Positions 13,801-22,934 of a DNA stretch of 64,000 nt are shown here, in pieces. Origin of the DNA: Telmatactis stephensoni (Eukaryota > Cnidaria > Anthozoa > Actiniaria > Isophelliidae). The notes below the pieces were generated by a model that was given only the letters and a program-made list of their open reading frames with translations, ran no database searches and was not told the DNA's origin. The stretch lies in contig JALIZF010001733.1 of NCBI GenBank assembly GCA_029948255.1, forward strand, positions 223,501 to 287,500. Reading direction: 5' to 3'. The position numbers and the translations under genes were made by a program. Position 1 is the stretch's first letter. The number at the start of each line of letters is the position of its first letter.

Positions 13801-14269
13801 ACAAACAAATAAACAACAAACTAATGAATAAATGAATAAATGAATAATTGAATGAACAAATGAATGAATGAACAAATAAATAAATAATGAATGAGTAAAT
13901 AGATGAATCAACCAATCAATCAATCAAATAAATAACAGACCCATACATTTTAACGAGACTTTGACATTTACTGTTATCTTAATGTATTTTCTGCTGGACA
14001 ACGTTAATGAGATTAGCTGTATTCTCTACATACGTCCGGTCCATATACAATCCTCATAATGACTTCAGCTGTTTTGGGGGCAGCTATTGTAAATCGAAAA
14101 AAAAAATATTTTGTAAAAAAATCTCTTGCAAAAAATCTCTTGTAAAATCTCTTGTAAATTAATAATTAATTTATCATATTTCATTTTATTTGAAAGTTTA
14201 TTTATTTATCTCTTTGTAATTTGTAATTTACTTGTTAAATTTGTTTGTTAATTTGAGTGCAAATAAAGA

Positions 14270-14317
<48 letters not shown>

Positions 14318-16199
14318 GAATTAACCAAAGAAAATAAAGCGGCTGTCGTCTATGGCGAAGCAGCTCATAAATCTTATCAAAGTCTACAAACTTCTCTAAG
14401 CTAATATTGACAAGTCTTTTTGCAAAATTGCGACTTTTCAAATGCTAGCTGTCCTTCCTACTCCTCTTCCCCCTAATTTGCAAGGTATTAAAACCGTCGA
14501 AGTTAATTTCGTCAATCTGCACCTAAATTAAACGGAATTTTGTTGCTTTTATGTTTCCTGACTAAAATATGAAAAACGGCAAAATTCTAACTCGATGCTT
14601 ATAACATGTATTCCAATATTTACAATGCACTACATCATTTGGCATTATATATATATTAAACATTTGAGGCATGCAAATACTTGCAACTATATAGTTACTC
14701 AGTCTGAGATGTTAGATTCCGCTGATTTCCGACCGTTAACGATATTTTTACGATATCTAATAATTTCTGATAATTTCATCATATATCGCGGAAAACCTAT
14801 TGCCACTCCCTCGTCCTGGTTGAGCATAGGTAAATGTTGGTTTATTATTGGCATAGTTGTAGCAATTGTTGTTCACTTGTGTGACACCATTGTCATTCCA
14901 AGACAGGATATTGAGCTCGGGTGCTGAGCGCGTTTTCGTCTCTGCCCCGCGTAAATATTTGCAGCTATATAGTTACTCGGTCTGAGATGTTAGATTCCGC
15001 TGATTTCCGACCGTTAACGATATTTTTACGATATACATAGATGTAGAATTGCATAAACGTTGCAGAATTGCATGAACGTTACCTTTAGGAAGAGTCTTAA
15101 ACAATTCCTTTTGTAATTCCACTGTTTTGGGGCCTATAATCACCTCAGGCGTCTTCTGCGTCTCGTCTTGTATTAGATATCCTTTGTATCCAAGTCTTGA
15201 AGGCATCTGGTTGCGTTGGTGCGTGGCTTTGGCCGTTTTTGCATCATTAAGGAGTTGTGAGATTTTCTTGAAATTTGGGGTTGTCGGAAGAACCAGCCAT
15301 TGTGGATCAAGGCGACCAGAAAATACAGCCAGGGTCACATTTAGGAATAGTTGTCCTTCTGTGAACAATAAAGTTGACGGTAATTTTCTTCAGAGTGCAC
15401 CTGGACAATTTTAAAGTGCTGTACGCCCCATGCAAAGGAATCCGGGATGATGCAAGATGCCGGATTCCTAGAGCTATCCTATGGATTCAAATGGCTGGAT
15501 TCCGGATTCCAAGTGCTAGATTGCGGATTCCAAAATCAAATTTTTCGTGGATTCCGGATTCCGGATTCCCTTACACTGATGGGGAAAACCAAAACCTAGC
15601 CAATTTTCAAAAATGCCAAGTTGATCGAAATCGACTTTATCACCGTTGTAACGCCATGAAATGAAAAACAGAAATATTTCACTACTAATTATCTCGAGAA
15701 AACGATCTGAACTTTCAAGTATCATTTTTCTTTGTTTGTTTGTTTGTTTGTTTGTTTGTTTGTTTGTATGCTTGTTTGTTTTTAGTGAACCAACCAACCA
15801 ACAACTACCCAGAGAAATGAATATAATAACTGTGTATAGATTGAAATGCTCGGAAAAAATCCGAGTCCCCAGCGGGAGGGTCGTTGGTTCGATTCTCGCT
15901 GGGGGATCGGATTTTTTCCGAGTATTTCAATCTATACTACACAGTTATTATATTGATATCATTTCTTTGCTTGTTTTTTGATGTTTCTATTTTTTTGCTT
16001 TTTGCTTTTTTTCTTCTCTTTTTCTTTACGCTTGTTTATTAAATCCCAATGATTACAAATGAAAGATTGATTTCCTAAAAAAGCTAAAAGAATAATATGA
16101 AAATAGAACAATATTAAAATAAGACCAAATAAGTTTACCTGCTATTCCATTGAGAAGGTAGAACTGAAGACAGAAAATAGCTGTGAATTTTGCCTGCAT
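10850..16199 (-). CDS. Secreted protein with furin-type site and bacterial-like YHWYR/WSHKPG domain
   Basis: Four exons on the minus strand, all joined in phase 1: 16199-16139 (signal peptide, MQAKFTAIFCLQFYLLNGIA), 15358-15083, 13521-13177 and 11040-10850; about 290 aa. Residues 21-112 form a charged propeptide-like segment. RRKR at about 130-133 is a furin-type site, so a mature domain of about 157 aa is likely. That domain has NNNCYNYANNK (Cys about 155), TFAQPGRGSG, HLVALVVGPG, VDYHWYRLDQTGYWSHKPG and TDPRTANWG, motifs I associate with small bacterial secreted proteins. The Cys followed by His before a VALVV strand suggests, by inference only, a papain/NlpC-like hydrolase. The 13521 boundary is uncertain: an upstream frame from about 13640 stops at a run of seven A's and would continue in frame with one more A. 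Confidence 0.72.
11510..11591. repeat. Hairpin element
   Basis: GATAATCACTTCGGCACGCA and its reverse complement close a short palindrome with TGGGTATAATGC inner arms, in intron 3 of the secreted-protein gene. Confidence 0.85.
11876..11992. repeat. Cluster of palindromes around ATTATTATTAATAATGC
   Basis: Two adjacent hairpins share GCATTATT/AATAATGC arms. The second is closed by GCCGTCTG / CAGACGGC. The element is bounded by GCTGCATTATT and AATAATGCAGC. Confidence 0.75.
12077..12219. repeat. Hairpin element with 48-bp arms
   Basis: The left arm runs from CTAGCAGGCGAATCGTCC to GCATTCTGTTT. The right arm is its near-perfect reverse complement ending GGATGATTCGTCTGCTAG. Extra copies of GCTAGGATGATCCTA lie just inside and after the right arm. 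Confidence 0.85.
14268..14317. repeat. (TTG)n microsatellite
   Basis: About 16 TTG units in intron 2 of the secreted-protein gene. Confidence 0.95.
14672..15035. repeat. 85-bp direct repeats flanking the exon fragment
   Basis: About 14672-14758 and 14950-15035 share ACTATATAGTTACTC... to ...GATATTTTTACGATAT with only a few differences. They bracket the exon-3 fragment exactly, which points to duplication by unequal exchange or insertion. Confidence 0.8.
14763..14948 (-). pseudogene. Partial copy of exon 3 of the secreted-protein gene
   Basis: Minus-strand sequence matches exon 3 (homologous to about 13295-13470) over roughly 185 bp. It covers the SAPEF segment, the NNNCYNYANNK motif and TFAQPGRGSG with a few substitutions, then hits a stop after IIRNY. 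It lies in intron 2 of the same gene, in the same orientation, and lacks the YHWYR half. It is a broken exon duplicate rather than an obvious alternative exon. Confidence 0.8.
15729..15780. repeat. (GTTT)n microsatellite
   Basis: Tandem TTTG units with one interruption, in intron 1 of the secreted-protein gene. Confidence 0.95.
15817..15957. mobile_element. Foldback element with a tRNA B-box-like loop
   Basis: Inverted arms carry ATAATAACTGTGTATAGATT and CTCGGAAAAAATCCGA and enclose a loop with GTCGTTGGTTCGATTCTCGC, which resembles a Pol III B box (GGTTCGANTCC). It could be a hairpin MITE or an inverted pair of SINE heads. Confidence 0.6.
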
Positions 16200-16310
16200 T
16201 TTACAATGTTCCTGAAAAACACGAAAAGAAGAGAAAAAGAAATTAACGAAAAGAGACGAGATAGTAAATCACTTTGACGAGCTAAATAACTCAATATTGA
16301 ACAAATATAA

Positions 16311-16775
16311 TTTTACCTTTCTTGACCGAAACAGATAGTAATTTGCTTGAATGACTTCTCACCTCGCATCGTGCGTCGTGCGTCGTTTTGCGCGAATTTA
16401 TCAAAGATTGAATTATTCATGAAACAACTTGAAGTCGGTTAATTAAGAACAGGTTAAAAAATCATGAATCAGTTTATATGGGCGTGAAATACAATGAATA
16501 CAATGAATATTTTACCTTTCTTGACCGAAGCAGATAGTAATTTGCTTGAATGACTTCTCACCTCGCGTCTTGCATGTATTTATACAAGGGGTTTGTATTT
16601 TGTCAAATGACCTCACTATCAGAGGACATAGTATTCAAAGTATCCAATGAATCACGTGCTTTGCGCGAATTTATCAAAGATTGAATTATTCATGAAACAA
16701 CTTGAAGTCGGTTAATTAAGAACAGGTTAAAAAATCATGAATCAGTTTATATATATGGGCGTGAAATACAATGAA
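16311..16775 (-). promoter_or_regulatory. Tandemly duplicated promoter / 5' UTR exon of the secreted-protein gene
   Basis: Two direct copies (16311-16500 and 16510-16775). In minus sense each has TTCGGTCAAGAAAGGTAAAA or its near-identical twin, which looks like a non-coding first exon ending CAAGAAAG with a GTAAAA donor. The matching acceptor TTTTTCAG lies at about 16211, a few bases before the start ATG at 16199. Only the upstream copy keeps a TATA box (TATAAATA at 16577-16584); the nearer copy lacks that segment. The transcription start is inferred. Confidence 0.6.
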
Positions 16776-16794
16776 TACGAACACCGTGAAAGCT

Positions 16795-16932
16795 AAGGCC
16801 TAGTTCAAACGCCGCATCTCACATGTGCTAAACTCAATGCAAATTAATCAAATCTTTTGTTTCTTCTCATTATCATCTCATTTGCAATGAATTCAGCACA
16901 TGTGAGATGCGACGTTTGATCTCGGCCTAAGG
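16795..16932. mobile_element. MITE with GGCCTAGTTCAAACGCCGCA ends
   Basis: The terminal inverted repeat GGCCTAGTTCAAACGCCGCA faces TGCGACGTTTGATCTCGGCC. TAA flanks both ends and may be a target duplication. It shares its end pattern with the element at 32401-32634. Confidence 0.75.
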
Positions 16933-18087
16933 AATCTTTTTGGAAAAATATGAAATTTAGATTGAGCTTTTTCAAATCGCTTCAAAAACTCACAGTTCAA
17001 GTTTTCTCAAATCTCTGATCAAACCACTCGTCGAATTTGAAAGACTGCAGCATTTGCAAGAAACAGGCAAAACTAGCGCGAGTACGTTTCAGTATCACTG
17101 CTCAAAAATGCAGCTGAGTTCAGTAGCAATGCATCTTTTTAAATGTCAAATCACAAGCATTTATTTGCATGGTCCGTCCGCTCAATAGCCCGCGGTCAAT
17201 CTATGTTAGAATCGTATAGCAAATTGCTAAATCACGCGCTGATTGGTCGAGAAGGATGGTGATATTTTATGGAATCGAGGGGCTTCATTTTACGCCCGCA
17301 TATAAATGATTATCAATTTCTTTCTAGTCAAAATTTGGCTAATCCTTTCTATAGAAAAGCGTTTTACCCTTTCATTACACTTTTAGAATAAATTTAGAAT
17401 ATTTTCATCTCCAATCATATAATCTTTCGAAAAATATTAAAACAAATACAAGCAAAAACTAAAAGGATCATAAACAGCTGCACCGTCGACAGACATGTTC
17501 AGCCCGGTTTTCAACTTACGTTAAAAAATGTTCTTGCCCTAAAAGATTTGCTTACACATCCAAAGAAGAAAAGGTAAACACGAGTGAATACTTCAGTCTT
17601 TCTAGAGTACTGTATAAGCCTATGTATTATATTTCTGATGAGCAGGAGATGCAAAATCACCACTTCTCAAGCTCGGCAAAACCAGTGCCCGAACAACATG
17701 CCGAAAATCAGTTCAAAGACAAGACAACAATTGATTTTTAGAAAATCTTAACAAAATTTAGTGTTCAAAACAGTATTTTCCCTAACGTTTTTAGTTTGTT
17801 TTAAGCCAAAATCTAGCGAAGTCCTAGCGACTTCAACTCGGGCAACTCTCCGTGTCTCTTCATCGAACCTGTGGCCTAAAAACTCCGACAAATTGCTCAA
17901 ACTAGTTTTTCAAAACATCAAAAGATTAAAAGCTTGATATGAGAGCTATTGCTTACCGTTTTTATGTTCAACGGTGTCAGTGACTGGTCGTGACTACCAG
18001 AGTCAGTGATCCAAACGAATTTTTCCCGGTTCTAGCAAGAACATCTTGTTTTCCCGCTCATGCAATAAGGCAATCCCATGAGACAAC

Positions 18088-18440
18088 TCAGACAATGGGC
18101 TTTTGGCAAGTCTTGCGTAACATTTTGAATTGTAACCCAACAAAAACAAAAATATGATATTTGAAAAGAACACACCAAAATTAGTAAAAGTTGAGATTTT
18201 GAAGTAGTTTCGATGAATAGCGCCAAAGCTATCGGTGGCCGAAGTTGGTTCTTTTCTATACAAATAAAGCAAACTTCAGCCACCCATAACTTTGGCGCTA
18301 TTCATCGAAACTACTTCAAAATCTCAACTTTTACTAATTTTGGTGTGTTCTTTTCAAATATTATATTTTTGTTTTTTTTGGATTAAAATTTAAAATGTCA
18401 CGCAAGACCTGCCAAAAGCCCATTGTTCCTCCAAGATAAT
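18088..18440. repeat. Large inverted repeat (about 150-bp arms)
   Basis: 18088-18245 and 18280-18440 are reverse complements, including TTCGATGAATAGCGCCAAAG and AAAGAACACACCAAAATTAG, with a short spacer. Small differences (CAAGTCTTGCGTAAC against GTCACGCAAGACC) show some age. Overlapping open frames inside are by-products. Confidence 0.85.
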
Positions 18441-20216
18441 GCCAACCGGTGATTCTTCATTTCGATTGCAGTAAAAATAAAAGAAAGTTTGTTTCGACGT
18501 AATTTGATCAGAAATTTGCTCCTCACGACGAGGTCCGGTTTGCAAAGGTGGTTTTTATTCATGCTTACAGCTTCAACCTGATTCGTCAGTTAGTTTTGTT
18601 TGTTGGCTATGAAATAGCTTCCCGTGCGTTCGCAGCAAAATTGTCGAAAAACTAGTATTATTTAACTTTTTTTCTTGTCTGCTATACGATTCAAGGAAAA
18701 TTCATTGGCTCGACTCGTGAATTCAACGTGGAATTCCCTCGTCAGCCAATGAATTTACCTATAGGGCTTGTAAGTGTGCGGGGGCACGTCATTTCCGGGT
18801 ACAAATCAAATTTTTTTTGCAATGGAGGTGCAAAGGCGCGTAAAGTTTGTGAAGTTTTTATTGTTATTTATCGTGTGAAAATGTCGTCGCTTTTGGTAAA
18901 TGATGCCTTACTGATATGTAAGACAGTACAGGAACAGAACAGAAAACAGGCCAGGCGTTTCTTTGACAGTTTTACGACGAACTAAAAGAAGAAACGTAAA
19001 CATGGTAAGGACAAGCAAAAATGGCCTTTTTTACCGGTTTTCTTTGAAATAGTAGAATTTCTAGATAATGGAGGAGTTCATGCTATTGTTATTGCATTCA
19101 AAACATGAAAATCTAAAGTTATTTTTATCTTTTAATCACTTTTTACGACAATTTTGTTTTTAAAGGCACCACCGAGGGCACAAAGTCTGCAGTTGGCAAT
19201 GTGTACAATCAAAGCCAGGACCATTCGACTTTTAAAATCGGTAGAAACGAAAACGATTATTTTGTTTTCAGATAGCCTGTAGAAAAGGTAAAATATAAGC
19301 ACTGCACAAATCGATTTGGTGTAGCCTTGCTCGACTTTTATCTCAAATCGTTAGTTTGCCGAGTACGTCGGAATGAAACTCAAAAAATCTTGTAAATTTT
19401 GGAAAGCAAACGTCTTTTTTCGTCTTGACTCTTCTAAGTTACAGCTGATTTTTTTATCTCAGTTTTGCTTTAGTCCGGCTGAAATGCTTGTGAGTTTGTC
19501 AGGTGACACGATAGATTGTAAGTAACGCTATATTACATTTACTAGCTTTTACGAATGGATATTTTGATCGTGAAAAACTATACGATATTTTCTTTTCGTT
19601 ATTGTGTTTGAAGCAGAATTTAATCATTATATATATCAAATTAAGGTAATTCCGTAGTTTTGCATTGCGCACGCTCTACTGCGCACGATTCTACCATGCG
19701 CGAGCTCGCGCACACAGAAAAATTTCAAGTTTTCAAGATGGCGGCCATTTAGCCGATGAAAAACACCATTTTTGAAATGTTAAATGCTCACAATTACGGC
19801 AAATAACTCTGAAAACATGAAAAGAAGACAAAAACACTAACACAGGACTTTTGGGCAAATAGCTAAAAGAGATATCGGCTTGTTTTATATTTTTTCGTGT
19901 AAACTCGCCCTAGTCCTCCCTATGTCAAAGCCTATTTTGAGGACAAAATTCGTACTTTAGCGAGCTGTAGCGCAAAAACGAACACGGTGACCTATCGTTT
20001 TTATTTTATCAAACCAACAAGAGTAAGGTAACCTATCAGATATCTCAATTTAACAAAAATCTATGTTCCGTTTTCGAGATCATCTCAAATACTTACCGAA
20101 GAAAGCTATTTTCAGGGTATGTACTGGTGCCGAAATTCTCTAATTTTTTACGACAATTAAATTTTCTTGCATATTTTTGAGGTTTTACTTTTTGTTCGAT
20201 GTGTAAAAGATAAAAC
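18441..20216. other. Intergenic stretch without a supported gene
   Basis: Contains a short open frame at 18728-18985 after a palindromic ATTCATTGGCT / AGCCAATGAAT pair, possibly a transposon remnant but not recognised. A solo TTAAGGTAATTCCGTAG motif at 19641 recurs at 29884. GCGCAC-rich sequence lies near 19665-19720. Confidence 0.5.
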
Positions 20217-21491
20217 AGTCCGGTTCATATCCAGTTTTGGAGATATTTTGTAAATACTACTTCGGCCAATCAGAGTTGAGGAAATGTGGTTACTATAACA
20301 ACTGTCAGCTTAAATCATTGACGAACACCACATTTATGATATTCAATTTACAAATTCCATGTTTATGCAGTTATATTCAAGCATATTTTTACAATAACCT
20401 CAGTTTTGTAAAACTACTACTATACCTCTGTCGACTTGCCTATCCGGCAAATTAGAATACACATGAGTAAGGAATAAATCACAGGCGGACCATCCTCTCA
20501 GTTTGGGGTTTGGGCTTCCTGTGTCACGGTGAACCAACGGCCATTCCACCGTGACACAGGAAGCCCAAACCCCAAACTGAGAGGATGGTCCGCCTGTGAA
20601 TAAATGTTCTCCTATTAATTTGAACTGTTTTGATTTTGCCGCGGCGATTTCATCGCTGCTGAGAATTAAGTAAATTCAGATAACAAATAAAGACCAAATT
20701 AGGATTGAGATAGTTAAAAACTTTATTCTATCACATCGAGCACTGAATAGGCTTCAAAGGGCTTTCAAAGAGAGCCACGCAACGAATAGTTTTAGCAAGT
20801 TCAATGAAAATATTTATAGCTAACTTTGAATTCATGACCTTTGGCCGTCAGTCTGTCACGGCAACTCATGACTCTTGCAACAATCGAAAATATCGTTAAA
20901 ACCTACCCGACCTACCCAAAATGAATTATTGAGCTGCTCCAAAACTTTATCTTTACGATAGCGATTGTCCAAGAATCCTAAATGAATTGATTTTGGCCAT
21001 CCAAACAGATACAATGACTCGAGATTTACAAGCCACAATTCTTGACTGGCAAATAGTTCGGCCGTCCTCAAATATAAACAAGTCTTGGCCCCCTCACTTT
21101 TGGGCCGGCCCCCGAACGAAACCATCACTGTCTTGTGCAAAAACTCAAATCCTTTCAGAAAATTATGGCAAACATTTCTTTAAAGGCGCGGAAGATAGTA
21201 AAACCTTCGAATTAGTGTATAGTGACAACGATATTTTTATTGCTGAAAGACCCGTAACTTGAACTTGAGCTCGTTAATATGACGTCTTCGAAGCTTTGTC
21301 TGTCATTGAAAAGACACCACGAGATACCTGCATAATAATAGGCTTCACAGCTTGAAAAGTGCTGTGGATATGCATTGCCATTTCAAAGAAATAAGGTAAA
21401 TTATAGAGACAGCTTGATCTTATTTACACACTCCATTTTGTCACGCCAGTCATTAATATCTCCAAAACTGGATATGAACCGGACTGATATT
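20217..21491. mobile_element. 1.3-kb element with 32-bp terminal inverted repeats
   Basis: CAGTCCGGTTCATATCCAGT at 20217 faces ACTGGATATGAACCGGACTG ending at about 21490, so the ends are CAG...CTG. The interior has no transposase I can recognise. A separate hairpin (20479-20599) is inserted within it. Confidence 0.75.
20479..20599. repeat. Perfect hairpin with about 55-bp arms
   Basis: TCACAGGCGGACCATCCTCT at the left faces AGAGGATGGTCCGCCTGTGA at the right. The loop is only about 15 bases, with essentially perfect arms, which suggests recent origin. It is nested in the 20217-21491 element. Confidence 0.9.
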
Positions 21492-21538
21492 GCTCAAAAC
21501 GTCATGGATAAATTGTAGTAATTATAATGTATTAGTCA

Positions 21539-21644
21539 AGAGTGCTTACAATATATCCGTGAAAAACTTTGTAAAGAATTGCACTAGCGCTATTTAGTAC
21601 AATTTAGTTCGCTAACTTTTTCATGGATATATTGTAAGCACTCT
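21539..21644. repeat. Hairpin element
   Basis: AGAGTGCTTACAATATATCC and its reverse complement flank a short unique centre, about 210 bp upstream of the glycosyltransferase-like gene. Confidence 0.8.
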
Positions 21645-21852
21645 AATGCTGATGCTTTCTGAATAATTACTTCTTTGGGATCAACATTTTTGCCGGTTGC
21701 TTTATGGTTCTTAGGAACAAGTTAGTGTTATCAACTGAAATGAAAAGATCTAAGCTTCAAATAAGAGATTGATTATCTTTTACCATTAATCATTGGAATT
21801 GCCAATAGCTTAACTAAAAAAATGCACTTCCATAACAAACTGAAAATCCTTT

Positions 21853-22910
21853 ATGGGTTTGTTTTTGCTCCCAGTCTTAGTGTATCTTCTTTTCCAATCG
21901 CAATACATCGACATTGCTAATATAGCAGTAAGGACAATGTACAAGAGAAACTTAGTCAGTCCAAATGTAAATGATTCGCAAAAGAATTCAAGTTCGCTTT
22001 CAAAAATCGAGAAGACGGAGTTTGTGTACCTCGTCCAGACCAACAAGTGCCTGCCTTTCAGACTTCAACACAATGACTTTCTCGGCAACTCGTATTTTTG
22101 CAAATGTGATGTATTGGTTTTAAGTTTTCAGGAACAATGCAAGGAGAACAATCTTACACATGTCCAATACGTTTTTAGTACCGGTGTACGTCGTGGACTG
22201 AAGGACGGAATTTTCTATACCAAAGAATCCAAACAAGGAACCATCAATATCTGTATTACATCTTTATGGACGACGATATTGAATTTAGTTTGCACCCAAA
22301 CTACACTCCATCCTCCATGAAATCAATGTCTCCTTTGCGGGCCTTTGAAAGGTATTTAGTGAATCATGAGCCAGCTGTTGGTGTGGCAAATTATCAAAGT
22401 CACGATAAAGCTGAAGAGGTGTTTCAAAAGTCAAAGAATCTTTGCAAGAATTGGAACAATCGGACATCAATTCCAACTTATGTAACAGCTGTGTATTTTG
22501 ATCCTTGCTTTAACGCTTTCCATCGTGATGCAATCGATCACATCCTTCCTTACCCTACTGAATACGACAAGATTAGTTGGTGGCACAGTGGAAAGCATGT
22601 TTTTGCTGCTGTAGAAATTATATTTCGAGGGCATTCAGTAATGTTCACTCCTGTTGTTGTACAAAACCCAGTACATCGCGCATACCCAAGAGGTGATCAA
22701 GCTTTACGGAAGATATGGTCCTCAATGGTGACGAGGTTAAGAAAAGGCGCTCCCAGGGAATTTCAAAACGAGACTTGGATTCAAAACTTCGTTGATGATC
22801 CTGCTGACTTCATGGCAAAAACGCCTTCAATGTGTTTGGAGCTGCCATCTCACTATCCCATCAAACCTTACTCAACGCAGAATCAAAGATTTAATTATAA
22901 TTTAGTTTAA
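21853..22910 (+). pseudogene. Intronless glycosyltransferase-like gene with a 2-bp frameshift
   Basis: The frame starting at 21853 encodes a short cytosolic head plus membrane anchor (MGLFLLPVLVYLLF), then KTEFVYLVQTNKC and HVQYVFSTG. The homologous continuation, SWTEGRNFLYQRIQ then YYIFMDDDIEFS, is in another frame running to the stop at 22908-22910. The break sits at about 22184-22190, where GT is doubled (CCGGTGTACG); removing one GT leaves an uninterrupted 351-aa type II membrane protein. FMDDDIEF fits a DxD-type sugar-nucleotide/metal site. It may be a Golgi glycosyltransferase of a family I cannot name. It could be a true pseudogene, a polymorphic null allele or a base-calling error. 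Absence of introns suggests retroposition or a naturally single-exon family. Confidence 0.65.
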
Positions 22911-22934
22911 TTTACAAATGAATATACTTATAAT

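Noticed and set aside
13425..13808. 127-codon minus-strand frame as a separate gene
   Set aside because: It overlaps exon 3 of the secreted protein in a different frame; the homologous motifs are in the exon frame.
18728..18985. 85-codon plus-strand frame
   Set aside because: Possibly a transposon remnant, but no motif I can name and no matching splice partners.
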